From the NCBI GenBank assembly GCA_903878085.1, contig CAIRGJ010000036.1, positions 62,001-126,000 of the forward strand: DNA of 64,000 nt, given 5' to 3'. Origin of the DNA: an uncultured Hyphomicrobiales bacterium. Lineage in GTDB: Bacteria > Pseudomonadota > Alphaproteobacteria > Rhizobiales > Xanthobacteraceae. Position numbers and translations under genes: made by a program. How positions within the stretch are numbered: the first letter of the stretch is position 1; each line of letters begins with the position of its first letter. The notes below the pieces were generated by a model, which saw nothing but the letters and a program-made list of their open reading frames with translations, searched no databases and was not told the origin of the DNA. Below are positions 25,894 through 36,079 of the stretch, piece by piece.

Positions 25894-27327
25894 ATGATCG
25901 AGAACGGCACACCTATCAGGACGCGGGCAGGCGCGCCAGCAGGGCGGGCTTTGGCGCTGGCGACGGCGCTTGCTGTCGCGCTGTCCGGCATTGCGCCGTC
26001 GCCGCAGCCGGCGCGCGCGCAGGAGACGGCGCTGCGCGGCATGCCGATCGTGCGCGACACCGAGATCGAGCAGCTGCTGCGCGATTACGCCCAGCCGATC
26101 CTCAGGGCCGCCGGCCTCGCCAAGCAGAACGTGCGGGTGGTAGTGCTCAACGACCGCGCCTTCAACGCCTTCGTCATGGACGGCCGCCACATCTTCATCA
26201 ATGCCGGGGCGCTGTTCGACGCCAAGACACCGAACGAAGTCATCGGCGTGTTCGCGCACGAGACCGGGCATCTTGCCGGCGGCCACCTGATGAAGCTTCG
26301 CGAGCAACTGGCTTCGGCGCAGACCGCCTCGATTGTCGCCATGCTGCTCGGCGTCGGCGCCATGGTTGCCGGCGCCCGCTCCGGCCAGACCGGAGGCGCC
26401 GATATCGGCGCTGCGGCGATCATGGCGCCGCAGTCGGCAATCATGCGTTCGCTGCTGGCTTACGTGCGCACCCAGGAAGACCAGGCCGATCACGCCGGCG
26501 TGAAGTTTCTCACCGCCACCCAGCAATCGCCCCGCGGCATGGTCGAACTATTCAAGCGCCTGAGCAACGAATCGTTGTTCAATTCGCGCTACATCGATCC
26601 TTATATGCAGACTCACCCGATGCCGGCCGAACGCGTCGCCGCGCTTGAAGCGCTCGGCAAGGCCAGCCCCTATTGGGACCGCAAAGATTCGGCCGAGTTG
26701 CAACTGCGCCATGACATGATGCGCGCCAAACTGGCCGGCTTCCTGGACAAACCCGACACCGTCGCGCGCCGTTATCCGCTCGGCGACCACAGCCTGCCGG
26801 CGCAATATGCCCACGCCATTTCGACCTACCGTTACGGCGATTTGCGCCAAGCGATCGTACAGATCGACGCGATGATCCAGTTGCAGCCGGCCAATCCGTA
26901 TTTCCACGAACTCAAAGGCCAGGCGCTGCTCGAAGGCGGCCATCCGGCCGAAGCGATCGGGCCGCTGCGTCACGCCGTGCAACTCGCGCCCTTCGCGCCG
27001 CTGCTGCACATTATGCTGGCGCAGGCGCTGATCGCATCCAACAATCCGAAGGTCGCCGAGGAAGCGGTCGAACTGCTGCGCACCGCGCTGCTCAGCGAAC
27101 CCGAAGCGCCGGAAGCCTATTCGCAGCTCGCCATGGCCTATGGCCGCAAGGGCGACCTCGCCAATGCCGATCTCGCCTCGGCGCAAGCCGCCTTTACCCG
27201 CGGCGATCTGCCGACCGCCCGCCAACTCGCGACCCGCGCCAAGACCCGCCTGCCGGTCGGCTCGCCGGCCTGGATGCGCGCCGACGATATCGTCAACGTC
27301 AAATCGCCCAACTCAAAAAGCAACTGA
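25894..27327 (+). CDS. M48 family zinc metalloprotease with TPR repeats (BepA-like)
   Basis: A periplasmic protease/chaperone of about 477 residues related to BepA/YfgC, which in E. coli helps assemble or degrade the LPS transporter LptD and BAM substrates. An N-terminal signal peptide ends near PARAQ. The zinc motif is HETGH (H122-H126), with the third ligand expected in the EDQADHAG segment. The C-terminal third is made of TPR-like helices (YRYGDLRQAIVQIDAMIQLQ; GHPAEAIGPLRHAVQLAP). A GTG at 25870 in frame is an alternative start. The DsbA-like gene follows by 42 bp, so an envelope protein-quality operon is likely. Confidence 0.92.
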   Translation: MIENGTPIRTRAGAPAGRALALATALAVALSGIAPSPQPARAQETALRGMPIVRDTEIEQLLRDYAQPILRAAGLAKQNVRVVVLNDRAFNAFVMDGRHIFINAGALFDAKTPNEVIGVFAHETGHLAGGHLMKLREQLASAQTASIVAMLLGVGAMVAGARSGQTGGADIGAAAIMAPQSAIMRSLLAYVRTQEDQADHAGVKFLTATQQSPRGMVELFKRLSNESLFNSRYIDPYMQTHPMPAERVAALEALGKASPYWDRKDSAELQLRHDMMRAKLAGFLDKPDTVARRYPLGDHSLPAQYAHAISTYRYGDLRQAIVQIDAMIQLQPANPYFHELKGQALLEGGHPAEAIGPLRHAVQLAPFAPLLHIMLAQALIASNNPKVAEEAVELLRTALLSEPEAPEAYSQLAMAYGRKGDLANADLASAQAAFTRGDLPTARQLATRAKTRLPVGSPAWMRADDIVNVKSPNSKSN

Positions 27328-27369
27328 TCAATTCAACAACTAAACACCGATCGCCAAAGGACATTATCC

Positions 27370-28146
27370 ATGACATTCCGTCCGCGCCTTCTAGCCGCCG
27401 CCACCGGCCTGGCCGCGCTGCTGGCCTTCGCTGCGCCGCAAGGCCTGCGTGCCGCCGAGTTTTCCACGCCGCAGCGCGGCGAGATCGAGAGCATCGTGCG
27501 CGAATATCTGATCGCGCATCCGGAAGTCTTGCAGGAAGCCATGACTGAACTGGAGAGGCGCCAGACCGCGGCGGAATCCGAGAAGCACAAATCCGCGGTC
27601 AAGGACAACGCGCAGACGATCTTCTCGTCGCCGCGCCAGGTCAACCTGGGCAACCCGGACGGCAACGTCACCTTCGTCGAGTTCTTCGATTACAACTGCG
27701 GCTACTGCAAGCGCGCCATGACCGACATGCTGACGCTGATCAAGGACGATCCCAAACTTAAGGTCGTGCTGAAGGAGTTCCCGGTGCTCGGACCCGGCTC
27801 TGTCGAAGCGGCGCAAGTCGCGGTCGCGGTCCGCATGCAGGACAAGACCGGCAAGAAATATCTCGAATTCCACCAGAAGCTGTTGGGCGGCCGCGGTCAG
27901 GCCGACAAGGCGCATGCGCTGGCCGCCGCCAAGGATGTCGGCCTCGACATGGCGCGGCTCGAAAAGGACCTGGCTGGCCCCGAAGTGAAAGCGACGCTGG
28001 AGGAAAGCCTCAAGCTCGCCGAAGCGCTCGGACTGAACGGTACGCCGAGCTACGTGATCGGCTCCGACGTGGTAATCGGCGCCGTCGGCCTCGCTGCGCT
28101 GCAGGAGAAGATCAATACCAACCGTTGCGGCAAGGCGACGTGTTAA
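27370..28146 (+). CDS. DsbA family thiol-disulfide oxidoreductase (ScsC/Com1-like)
   Basis: A 258-residue exported thioredoxin-fold protein. It has a signal peptide to about residue 28 and a helical N-terminal extension (EIESIVREYLIAHPEVLQEA, DUF-type oligomerisation segment seen in ScsC and Bdb/Com1 proteins). The active-site CGYC is at 110-113 (NCGYCKRAM), with the cis-Pro loop GTPSYV near residue 223. Proteins with this N-terminal extension can trimerise and isomerise disulfides. A second cysteine pair lies at the extreme C-terminus (NRCGKATC), which is unusual. It is probably co-transcribed with the M48 protease. Confidence 0.93.
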   Translation: MTFRPRLLAAATGLAALLAFAAPQGLRAAEFSTPQRGEIESIVREYLIAHPEVLQEAMTELERRQTAAESEKHKSAVKDNAQTIFSSPRQVNLGNPDGNVTFVEFFDYNCGYCKRAMTDMLTLIKDDPKLKVVLKEFPVLGPGSVEAAQVAVAVRMQDKTGKKYLEFHQKLLGGRGQADKAHALAAAKDVGLDMARLEKDLAGPEVKATLEESLKLAEALGLNGTPSYVIGSDVVIGAVGLAALQEKINTNRCGKATC

Positions 28147-28168
28147 GCCGAGGCGTTAAGCGGGCTGG

Positions 28169-29689
28169 TTAGTTCGGCTTGCGCCGGATTTTATAAAGCA
28201 CAAACCGGGAGGAGCGCGTGCGCTCCTCCAAGAGATCGGGCAGCGGATTCGCCACCGGCGGCCCGAGCACGTAGAGATATTGGAAGTCGCGGTGCCACTG
28301 CCGCAGATACAGCGGCACGATATCGGCGGTTTTGCCAGCGGCTATGGCGCTCAGGATCGGCAGCGGCACCGGCCCGCCATAGCTCACGGCGAGCCGGTGC
28401 ATGTCAGGGCGCACCGTCACCGGCTGCTTGCCGGCTTCGGCAAACAAATTCGGCACGAAGGCTTGCGCGTAATGCACCGCCAGCGCCGGCGCATAATAAA
28501 ACGGATAGTCGGTGAGGTCGTTGAACGGCGGGTCGTCGCCGCTGCCGCTGGTGGCCGACAGCACCGTTGCGCCCTTCTCTATCCTGTCGAACGACGCGAT
28601 CAGCGCCGCATAATCGGTCCGGTACGACAGCCACACGACGTAAACCACCGCCAGATTGGCGAGCGTGACCGCGGTGACGCAGCCGAGCGCCGCGGTGGCC
28701 CATCGCCGGTTCGGCGGCGACAGCGTGCAGAAGGCCGGCAGCACGAAGGCCGCGGCGGCGATGACGCGGAAATCGACAAACGACGTGCCGAACAATTTCG
28801 ACGGGATCGCCAGATAGAGCAGCACAAAGCCGAGCGCCAGCCACAACCCACCGGGCGCCAACGTCAGCACGCCGCGCTTGGCCGCGACATAGACCAAGCC
28901 CAGCAGCACGACCACGCTCGCCGCCGATACCGTCAGGCTGTAGCCGTTGAGAATGCGGAACGGCCACAGCGGCTTGAACGCGAAGAACCATTCGGTGCCC
29001 TCAGCACCGATGCTGCCGGCGGTGAGCGTCATCAGCGCGAGCAGCGCCACAGCGGGCGCGGCGAGCACCGCCAGCCGCAGCGCGGCATCGCGATACGTCT
29101 TGCGGTCCGCTGCGCGCCACAACTCGTAAATACCTAGCGTCGCGCCGTAGATGCCGAGCGCGAAAAAATGCGCCGTAAACAGCGCCGCGACAAGCACCGC
29201 ATTGACGACGAGCCGCACTGGCCAGGGCCGCTCCCGCACTATCAGCATCGCGGCGATGCCCCACAGTGCAACGCCCAGCCCGAATTCGAAATTCACGAAG
29301 CCCCAGGCGAACGGCAGGCAGTATAAAAACATCAGCGCGACAAAGCCGGACAGCTGCACGCGGCCTTTGACCACGCGCTCGAGCGCCATCGCGCCGCCGA
29401 CGAGCAGGATTTGGCTGAGCAGCAAAAACAGCCGCGTCGCGCTGTCGACTCCGATCAGCCGCGCCATCTGCGGGACGGCTAAATCCATCGCCAGGTTCGG
29501 ATAGAGCGCCCAGGCGGAGCGGTAATACGGGTTGGCATCCGGCGTGCCGGCGGTGCTGAGCAGGTACATGCGCGCCAGGTGATTCGGATAATCGACCATC
29601 GCCGGGATCGGCGTCAGCAGCACTGGGCCGAGCGCCGCACAAAGCAAAATCGCAAATATGATCTTTGTGACGGAATTACCGGAAGGCAT
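28169..29689 (-). CDS. Multi-pass membrane protein, glycosyltransferase-C-like topology
   Basis: A 506-residue integral membrane protein with about ten to twelve hydrophobic helices and a soluble C-terminal end of about 130 residues. The first loop after helix 1 has PAMVDYPNHLARMYLL, where the acidic residue follows the first transmembrane helix as in GT-C enzymes that use lipid-linked sugars. That resemblance is only topological, and I cannot name a family. It is convergent with the DsbA-like gene and divergent from ybdK. Confidence 0.75.
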   Translation of the reverse strand: MPSGNSVTKIIFAILLCAALGPVLLTPIPAMVDYPNHLARMYLLSTAGTPDANPYYRSAWALYPNLAMDLAVPQMARLIGVDSATRLFLLLSQILLVGGAMALERVVKGRVQLSGFVALMFLYCLPFAWGFVNFEFGLGVALWGIAAMLIVRERPWPVRLVVNAVLVAALFTAHFFALGIYGATLGIYELWRAADRKTYRDAALRLAVLAAPAVALLALMTLTAGSIGAEGTEWFFAFKPLWPFRILNGYSLTVSAASVVVLLGLVYVAAKRGVLTLAPGGLWLALGFVLLYLAIPSKLFGTSFVDFRVIAAAAFVLPAFCTLSPPNRRWATAALGCVTAVTLANLAVVYVVWLSYRTDYAALIASFDRIEKGATVLSATSGSGDDPPFNDLTDYPFYYAPALAVHYAQAFVPNLFAEAGKQPVTVRPDMHRLAVSYGGPVPLPILSAIAAGKTADIVPLYLRQWHRDFQYLYVLGPPVANPLPDLLEERTRSSRFVLYKIRRKPN

Positions 29690-29808
29690 TGCCGCATTTC
29701 ATAGCAAAGCCGCCAACAAATCATTAGCAACACGCTCGTTTTACGGCCTTATCCCCTGCCGGCACATATATTTTGGAACCGATCACCCCCGAAAGTGTTG
29801 TTGCGCGC

Positions 29809-30951
29809 ATGTATACGCTTGGCATCGAAGAAGAATATTTCGTGTTCGACGCCAAGACGCGCCGGGCCGTGCGCAGCCGTGACAAGAAATTCTTCGCGCT
29901 CGCGCAGCAACAGCTTGGCGACCGCGTCATGCCCGAGATGCTGCAATCGCAGATCGAGGTGGCGACGCCGCCCTGCACGACGATGGACGAAGCACGTGCG
30001 CATCTGGTGCATTACCGCCGCGCGCTCGGCAAAGCGGCGCGCGAGCGCAAGCTTGGCATCGCCGCCATGGGTACCTTCCCGCTGGCGTTCTGGCCGGAGC
30101 AGCAGGTCACCAAGAAGGCGCGCTACGGCGCCCTGCTCGACGACCTCCAGATCATCGGCCAACGCAACATGCTGTGCGGCATGCATGTGCACGTGCAGGT
30201 GCCCGAGCTCGATAGCCGCGTCGATCTGATCTTGCGGCTGACCGCCTATCTGCCGTTGCTGCTGGCGCTGTCGACCTCGTCGCCGTTCTGGCAGGGCCAT
30301 CTCACCGGGCTGTCCGGCTATCGGCTGGCCGCCTACGACGAAATGCCGCGCACCGGCCTGCCCGAACTGTTCCGCACCAAGCAGGATTACGACGAATTCG
30401 TCGCGGCGCTGGTCTGGGCCAAAATCATCCCGGATGCGAGTTACATATGGTGGGCGATCCGCCCGTCGCATGCCAATCCGACCGTCGAACTTCGCGTCGC
30501 CGACACCTGCACGCGGCTCGACGACGCGATCGCGATCGCGGCGCTGTTCCGCTGCCTGGTGCGCGCGCTCGACCGCGACCGCAACCTCAATTCGGGTTTC
30601 GACCGGGTCGGCCGCGCCATCACCCAGGAGAACAAGTGGCACGCCCAGCGCTATGGCGTGGCCGCGATTTTCGTCGATCCGTTTTCCCGCTCGCCGCTGA
30701 CCGTCAAGGAGTGGCTCGACCAGGTGCTCGATTTCATCGCCGAGGATGTCGATGCGCTCGGTTGCGGCGCCGACATCGAGCACCTCAACAGCATCGTGTC
30801 CGCCGGCACCAGCGCCGACCGCCAGATCGAGCTGTTCGCCAAGGCTAAGGCATCGGGGCGCAAAAGGTTAACGGCGCTGGCCGATGTCATCGATTGGGTC
30901 GCAGCCGAGACCCTTAGCCCCGGCCGCGGAAAGGCCCCGGTAAAGGCTTAA
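29809..30951 (+). CDS. ybdK: Carboxylate-amine ligase, YbdK / GCS2 family
   Basis: A 380-residue ATP-dependent ligase related to glutamate-cysteine ligase type 2. Signature segments are YTLGIEEEYFVFD at the N-terminus, SQIEVATPPC, and GMHVHVQVP (GMHVHV metal/ATP region), with ELRVADTC near the end. E. coli YbdK has weak glutamate-cysteine ligase activity in vitro; the real substrate is unclear. The ATG at 29809 gives the usual N-terminus; the TTG at 29773 and GTG at 29797 are possible in-frame alternatives, and none has a strong ribosome-binding site. It stands alone between the GT-C-like gene and aroQ. Confidence 0.9.
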   Translation: MYTLGIEEEYFVFDAKTRRAVRSRDKKFFALAQQQLGDRVMPEMLQSQIEVATPPCTTMDEARAHLVHYRRALGKAARERKLGIAAMGTFPLAFWPEQQVTKKARYGALLDDLQIIGQRNMLCGMHVHVQVPELDSRVDLILRLTAYLPLLLALSTSSPFWQGHLTGLSGYRLAAYDEMPRTGLPELFRTKQDYDEFVAALVWAKIIPDASYIWWAIRPSHANPTVELRVADTCTRLDDAIAIAALFRCLVRALDRDRNLNSGFDRVGRAITQENKWHAQRYGVAAIFVDPFSRSPLTVKEWLDQVLDFIAEDVDALGCGADIEHLNSIVSAGTSADRQIELFAKAKASGRKRLTALADVIDWVAAETLSPGRGKAPVKA

Positions 30952-31032
30952 GCCTCTCTTCGGGCTGGGCTTCCCCTTGGCGTCGCGGCCACCTATAAAG
31001 CGCGGAACATTCGCTGCCCCGCCGGAAAGCCC

Positions 31033-31488
31033 ATGGCCAAAACGATCTACGTCCTCAACGGCTCGAATATGAACATGCTCGGGACGCGCGAGCCGGAAAA
31101 ATACGGCACCGCGACGCTGGCCGACGTCGAGAAGCTGTGCCGCGACACCGCCAAACGCTACGGCATCGACGTCGAGTTCCGCCAGTCAAACCACGAAGGC
31201 GACATCGTCGATTCGATCCACGAGGCCTACGCCAAGAAGGCTGACGGCATCGCCATCAACGCGGCCGGCTTCACCACCACCTCGATTTCGATCATGGACG
31301 CGCTGCTGGCCGTCAAATTGCCGGTCATCGAAGTGCACATGACCAATATCCACGCCCGGGAAAGTTTCCGGCACAATTCCTATATGTCGAAGGCGGCCAA
31401 GGGCATAATCGCCGGCTTCGGCACCGAGAGCTACACGCTGGCGATCATCGGCCTGGCCGGCATGATCGGCGCCAAGGCTAAAGATTGA
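31033..31488 (+). CDS. aroQ: Type II 3-dehydroquinate dehydratase
   Basis: Third step of the shikimate pathway: 3-dehydroquinate to 3-dehydroshikimate by trans elimination. The 151-residue product is the normal size of the dodecameric type II enzyme. Active-site residues are in place: Y24 (EPEKYG, mobile loop with R19), H102 ([11 protein letters not shown]) and R113. The N-terminal motif reads [10 protein letters not shown] where most homologues have LNGPNLNLLG, a small divergence at a usually invariant Pro. It is the first gene of aroQ-accB-accC, an order common in alphaproteobacteria. Confidence 0.95.
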   Translation: MAKTIYVLNGSNMNMLGTREPEKYGTATLADVEKLCRDTAKRYGIDVEFRQSNHEGDIVDSIHEAYAKKADGIAINAAGFTTTSISIMDALLAVKLPVIEVHMTNIHARESFRHNSYMSKAAKGIIAGFGTESYTLAIIGLAGMIGAKAKD

Positions 31489-31502
31489 ACCGGAAAGGCG
31501 CG

Positions 31503-31970
31503 ATGGCAAAACCTCCTAAACCGACGGCATCGCTGGTCGATCACGACCTGATCCTCGAGCTGACCAAGCTCCTGGACGAAACCGGGCTAACCGAGATCGA
31601 GATCGAACAGGACGGCAAGCGCGTGCGCGTTGCGCGCGGCGCCGTTGCCGCGGCGGCTCCTGCCCCCGTGCGTCCGGCGAGCGCACCGCAGCCGGTCGGC
31701 GAACCCGCCGCCGTACCGATGGACCCATCCAAGCATCCTGGCGTCGTCGCCTCGCCGATGGTCGGCACCGCCTATGGCAGCGCCGAGCCCGGCGCCAAGC
31801 CGTTCATCGATATCGGCAGCGTGGTCAAAGCCGGCGACACGCTGCTGATCATCGAAGCGATGAAGACGATGAACCAGATCCCGGCACCGCGCGCCGGCAC
31901 CGTGATGCAGATCCTGTTCGAAGACGGCAAGCCGGTCGAGTTCGGTGAGCCGCTGGTGATTATTGAATAA
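31503..31970 (+). CDS. accB: Biotin carboxyl carrier protein of acetyl-CoA carboxylase
   Basis: Carries the carboxybiotin between biotin carboxylase and carboxyltransferase in the first committed step of fatty acid synthesis. 155 residues: an N-terminal helix region ([20 protein letters not shown]), a Pro/Ala-rich linker (about 50-75) and a C-terminal biotinyl domain. The biotinylated lysine is K121 in EAMKTMN, where the usual second Met after Lys is displaced by Thr, as in many rhizobial AccB. The start at 31503 follows GAAAGG. It lies 14 bp after aroQ and 36 bp before accC. Confidence 0.96.
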   Translation: MAKPPKPTASLVDHDLILELTKLLDETGLTEIEIEQDGKRVRVARGAVAAAAPAPVRPASAPQPVGEPAAVPMDPSKHPGVVASPMVGTAYGSAEPGAKPFIDIGSVVKAGDTLLIIEAMKTMNQIPAPRAGTVMQILFEDGKPVEFGEPLVIIE

Positions 31971-32006
31971 TGCGAAGCCCTCGCCATTCGCTTCTGATCG
32001 GTAGAC

Positions 32007-33359
32007 ATGTTCGATAAAATCCTGATCGCCAATCGCGGCGAGATCGCCATGCGGGTGATCCGCGCCTGCAAGGAGCTCGGCATCCTGACCGTCGCGGTGC
32101 ATTCCACCGCCGACGCCGACGCCATGCACGTGCGCTTTGCCGACGAGAGCGTCTGCATCGGCCCGCCGGCGGCGAAAGATAGCTATCTCAACGTCCCTGC
32201 CATTCTCTCGGCCTGCGAAATCACCGGCGCCGACGCCGTGCATCCCGGCTACGGATTCTTGTCGGAAAACGCGCGTTTCGCCGAAATCCTCAACGACCAC
32301 GGCGTGCATTTCATCGGGCCGAAGCCCGAGCACATCCGCATCATGGGCGACAAGATCGAGGCCAAGCGCACCGCCAAGCGCCTCGGCATTCCGGTCGTGC
32401 CCGGCTCCGAAGGCGGCATCACCGATGACGTGGAAGCAGCGCGCGTCGCCAACGAGATCGGCTATCCGGTACTGATCAAGGCGGCTTCCGGCGGCGGCGG
32501 CCGCGGCATGAAGGTTGCGCGCACCGAGGCCGATCTTTCGACCGCGCTGTCGACCGCGCGCTCCGAGGCCAAGGCCGCCTTCGGCGACGACGCCGTCTAT
32601 CTGGAAAAATATCTGGAAAAGCCGCGCCACATCGAGATTCAAGTGCTCGGCGACGGCAAAGGCAACGCCATCCATCTCGGCGAGCGCGACTGCTCGCTGC
32701 AGCGCCGCCATCAGAAGGTGCTGGAGGAAAGCCCCTCGCCCGCGCTCAATGCGCAGATGCGCAGCACCATCGGCGAGACCGTGGCGAAAGCCATGCGCGA
32801 GATCGAATATCTCGGCGTCGGCACCGTCGAGTTCCTGTTCGAGGACGACAAATTCTACTTCATCGAGATGAACACGCGCATCCAGGTCGAGCATCCGGTG
32901 ACCGAAATGATCACCGACATCGACCTGATCTTCGAGCAAATCCGCGTCGCCGCCGGCGCACCGCTGACGCTCAAGCAGAGCGACATCGAATTCCGCGGCC
33001 ACTCCATCGAGTGCCGCATCAATGCGGAAAACCCGGTGTCGTTTCGGCCGTCGCCCGGCAAGATCCTGCATTACCACCCGCCCGGCGGCCTGGGCGTACG
33101 CATCGATTCAGCGGTCTATCAGGGCTACACCATCCCGCCTTATTACGACTCGCTGGTCGGCAAGCTGATCGTGCATGGCAAGACCCGGCCCGAGGCGCTG
33201 ATGCGGCTCAAGCGCGCGCTCGACGAAGTGGTGGTGGACGGCATCGAGACCACGCTGCCGCTGTTCCGCGCACTGGTGGCCGAAAAGGACATCATCGACG
33301 GCAACTACCACATCCACTGGCTCGAGCAGTTCCTCGCCCGTGGCGGGATGGATGAATAG
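32007..33359 (+). CDS. accC: Acetyl-CoA carboxylase, biotin carboxylase subunit
   Basis: ATP-dependent carboxylation of biotin on AccB. The 450-residue product has the full ATP-grasp layout: the N-terminal [24 protein letters not shown], the glycine-rich ATP loop [12 protein letters not shown], the catalytic [14 protein letters not shown], and a C-terminal biotin carboxylase domain ([12 protein letters not shown]). Length is typical (about 450). It follows accB in the same operon. The AccA and AccD carboxyltransferase subunits are not in this window. Confidence 0.97.
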   Translation: MFDKILIANRGEIAMRVIRACKELGILTVAVHSTADADAMHVRFADESVCIGPPAAKDSYLNVPAILSACEITGADAVHPGYGFLSENARFAEILNDHGVHFIGPKPEHIRIMGDKIEAKRTAKRLGIPVVPGSEGGITDDVEAARVANEIGYPVLIKAASGGGGRGMKVARTEADLSTALSTARSEAKAAFGDDAVYLEKYLEKPRHIEIQVLGDGKGNAIHLGERDCSLQRRHQKVLEESPSPALNAQMRSTIGETVAKAMREIEYLGVGTVEFLFEDDKFYFIEMNTRIQVEHPVTEMITDIDLIFEQIRVAAGAPLTLKQSDIEFRGHSIECRINAENPVSFRPSPGKILHYHPPGGLGVRIDSAVYQGYTIPPYYDSLVGKLIVHGKTRPEALMRLKRALDEVVVDGIETTLPLFRALVAEKDIIDGNYHIHWLEQFLARGGMDE

Positions 33360-33420
33360 AGCGGCGTTCTTCTGACTATTTCGTCAGCCGCGCCGACTGC
33401 ACGACTTTCTGGAACAGCGC

Positions 33421-34716
33421 TCATCCCTGCGAAATTCCATCGGTCGGGCTGACCTCGAAATAAAACCCCGTCGACGCGCAGGCCTGCATATTCTGCGCGA
33501 TCTCGCTGTTCGGCGACGGACCGTAAGGTCCTTTGTTGAACGGATCGACCCAGCTCATGTACCAGCCGTTGGTCGGCAGCGCCAAATAGGTGGTGTACAG
33601 CACCGCGATCGTGATGCCGCGATTCTTGAGCGCGGTGCACAGCGACACCGTGAGCGGTTCCTGGCAGCGCGTATAATTCGTGCCGGTCTGCGGGTCCTGC
33701 CCCGCCGTCGTCGTCTTGGTGCAGGAAATATTGGCGGCATCGGCGACGCCATCGGAGACGAAGAACAGCACCTTCTGCGGCGTCGACGACGTCGTGCCGT
33801 CGCCCGGCGTCGCGATCTCGTTGTTCATGGCCGGAAATATCTTGTCGAAATTGGTGTCGGTGTCGCTGGCGTAGTTCTGATACGGCACCGTCATCAGGTC
33901 GATATTGGCGGCGGCGGTTTTCGCGGCCGACAGGCTGGACGACAGTGAGAATATCTTGGTCAGATTAGCGTTGGTGGCGGACGAACCGAAGGTATAGATC
34001 GCGGTGCGGAATTGGCCGGTCGCCGTTTGCGTCACCGTCGCGGTATCCATCAACTGCTGGGTCGCGCTGCGCACCACGTCGATGCGCGTGGTGACGCCGA
34101 GGCTCTTGGCCAAACCGTAATAGTCGTTCGGCGCCACATCCAACTGGTGGCAGGCGAAGGCGCACTGGTCGGAGGTGTTGGCGACCATCTTGGCCACATC
34201 GGCGGGCGTAGCACCCACGCCCATCGACGGCGTGTTGTCGAGCAGCAGATAGAAATCGATATAAGTCGGTACCGCCGACGCGGCGCTCGATGTGCCGCCA
34301 ATGTTGAGGTTCTGAATACCGGCGATGGCGGAGAACGTCGTCGGCACCGTGGCGGTGTAGCTGACGACGGCGCTGCGTGAATTGTTGGCGTCGGTCACCT
34401 TCGCGGTCACCGTGCTGACCGTGCCGCGCTTGAGCGAGGCGGCCTGGGCATTGAAGTAAGTCACCGCATTGGTCTGCGCCGTCGCCGCGGACACCGACAT
34501 CGCCGCTTGATTGGTCACCGACAGCACCGCCGCATCCGCAATGGCGTCGAGCACCGCCTTGGAGCGGTTCGCCGCGCTGTAGTCCACCGCCGCGCCGACG
34601 GCCAGGATGATCGGAAAGGCCGCGATGGCAAACGTGATCGCGACGTTGCCGCGGGGCTCTTTGAGAAATGAAGTGGCCGTGCCGAGATGGCGCCTGACAA
34701 CAGCTGATGCGCTCAA
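33421..34716 (-). CDS. TadG-like Flp pilus assembly protein with von Willebrand A domain, apparent early stop
   Basis: A 431-residue TadE/TadG-type protein. The N-terminus has a basic segment followed by one hydrophobic helix (GNVAITFAIAAFPIILAVGAAVDY), the TadE-like signature. A vWA domain starts near residue 155 with DNTPSM, a MIDAS motif in which the usual DxSxS serine is Thr. The last residues before TGA are SPTDGISQG. In the same frame after TGA come 14 codons (ALFQKVVQSARLTK) and a TAG at 33378-33376; that segment looks like the normal C-terminus of TadG proteins, which end in a similar helix. No other tad genes are adjacent. Confidence 0.85.
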   Translation of the reverse strand: MSASAVVRRHLGTATSFLKEPRGNVAITFAIAAFPIILAVGAAVDYSAANRSKAVLDAIADAAVLSVTNQAAMSVSAATAQTNAVTYFNAQAASLKRGTVSTVTAKVTDANNSRSAVVSYTATVPTTFSAIAGIQNLNIGGTSSAASAVPTYIDFYLLLDNTPSMGVGATPADVAKMVANTSDQCAFACHQLDVAPNDYYGLAKSLGVTTRIDVVRSATQQLMDTATVTQTATGQFRTAIYTFGSSATNANLTKIFSLSSSLSAAKTAAANIDLMTVPYQNYASDTDTNFDKIFPAMNNEIATPGDGTTSSTPQKVLFFVSDGVADAANISCTKTTTAGQDPQTGTNYTRCQEPLTVSLCTALKNRGITIAVLYTTYLALPTNGWYMSWVDPFNKGPYGPSPNSEIAQNMQACASTGFYFEVSPTDGISQG

Positions 34717-34815
34717 AGTAACTCTCCCGCTCTAGAACGGAAGACGATAGGCCGTAGCCCTTAAAAAACTGGGAACTTAAACTGAGAATCGGATCGTTAA
34801 TGGCCGGTTAACGCC

Positions 34816-35193
34816 TCAGTGCGCCGTCCCGGTCAGCCGCGTCAGCAGCGTGCACAACTCCGCCAAGTCGTAGGGTTTTTTGACGAAAATCGAACGCGAC
34901 ATCAGCGGCCCCATGGCGCTGGGCGAACAACGTCCCGAGCAGTAGACGATCGGCAGATCCGGGCGTCGCTCGCGCGCCGCTTTGGCCAGCGCCGCGCCGT
35001 CCATGCAGCCCTCGATATTGATGTCGGTGAACAGTACGTCCACCTCCGGGCCGGATTCCAGATAGCGCAAGGCCATCTCGCCATTGGTGAAGGCATGAAC
35101 ATCGAAGCCGTTTTCCGACAAGACCTCAAACACCATCTCACTGATCATGACTTCGTCTTCGACGACAAGAACATTGGCTCGGCGTGGCGCCAT
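34816..35193 (-). CDS. Single-domain response regulator (CheY-like)
   Basis: A 125-residue receiver domain with no output domain. Acidic pocket E12/D13, phosphoacceptor D57 (LFTDINIEG), S86 in place of Thr, and the conserved lysine in FVKKPYD (105-106). Stand-alone receivers of this type pass phosphoryl groups or act by protein contact. No histidine kinase is nearby. The frame is open to 35457, but the ATG at 35193 has GAGGTG 5 bp upstream and gives the expected start just before VLVVEDE. Confidence 0.9.
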   Translation of the reverse strand: MAPRRANVLVVEDEVMISEMVFEVLSENGFDVHAFTNGEMALRYLESGPEVDVLFTDINIEGCMDGAALAKAARERRPDLPIVYCSGRCSPSAMGPLMSRSIFVKKPYDLAELCTLLTRLTGTAH

Positions 35194-35404
35194 GGCGACA
35201 CCTCGGTAACGTTTGCCGCCGGTTACCCGCGGCATGGACTTTGCTTTGAACTGACTTTGCAATGAGCTAACGCCCAAGCCCCCACTCGGTTCAAACTTTA
35301 GCGAGTTCCGGCCCGCTGAGATGAGCGCAAGGTTAATTTCGTCCTCCCCTCCGCGTGAGTCGCCGTGTAAAATGCGCCGATCCAACGTGGAACCGTAAAC
35401 CGGC

Positions 35405-36079
35405 ATGGCTAACCGCGAAAATACCGTCGTCGAGATCACGCCGGAGGTGCTGCTCAAGGCCTATGCCTGCGGCATCTTCCCGATGGCGGAAAGCGCCGAG
35501 GATCCGGCGCTGTATTGGATCGAGCCGGAGATGCGCGGCATCGTGCCGCTCGACGGCTTCCACGTGGCATCAAGGCTGGCGCGCACCGTGCGCACGACGC
35601 CCTATACGGTCTGGGTCGATCGCGATTTCGACGCCACGGTCGATGGCTGCGCCGAAGCGAAAGAAGACCGCGCCAAGACCTGGATCAACGCGCGCATCCG
35701 CAAACTTTATCGCAGCCTGTTCGACCACGGCCACGCCCACAGCGTCGAAGTCTATGACGGCGATACGCTGGTCGGCGGGCTCTATGGCGTGTCGCTCGGC
35801 CGCGCCTTTTTCGGCGAAAGCATGTTCCACCGCGCCCGCGACGCGTCCAAGATCGCGCTGGTGCATCTGGTGGCGCGCCTGCGCGCCGGCGGCTATCGCC
35901 TGCTCGACACGCAATACGTCACCGAACATCTCAAGACCTTCGGCGCCGTCGAGGTCGGCAAGCGCCGCTATCACCGTTTGCTGGAAGATGCGCTCCAAGG
36001 CGAGGCCGACTTCGCCGCCTTGCCGCTCGACCGTCCGGTCAGCGGCCTTGAAGCGCTGGCGTTGTTAAAGAGCGAGTAG
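35405..36079 (+). CDS. aat: Leucyl/phenylalanyl-tRNA--protein transferase
   Basis: Adds Leu or Phe from tRNA to proteins with N-terminal Arg or Lys, marking them for ClpS/ClpAP degradation (N-degron pathway). The 224-residue product carries the family signature blocks: [15 protein letters not shown] and [14 protein letters not shown] near the N-terminus, then the acyltransferase core [19 protein letters not shown] and [16 protein letters not shown]. The length is normal for the alphaproteobacterial form. It abuts the stop codon of the convergent DUF2155 gene with no intervening base. Confidence 0.96.
   Translation: MANRENTVVEITPEVLLKAYACGIFPMAESAEDPALYWIEPEMRGIVPLDGFHVASRLARTVRTTPYTVWVDRDFDATVDGCAEAKEDRAKTWINARIRKLYRSLFDHGHAHSVEVYDGDTLVGGLYGVSLGRAFFGESMFHRARDASKIALVHLVARLRAGGYRLLDTQYVTEHLKTFGAVEVGKRRYHRLLEDALQGEADFAALPLDRPVSGLEALALLKSE

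Noticed and set aside
31587-33077. 496-codon minus-strand open frame
   Set aside because: It is antisense to accB and accC, both of which have clear catalytic motifs.
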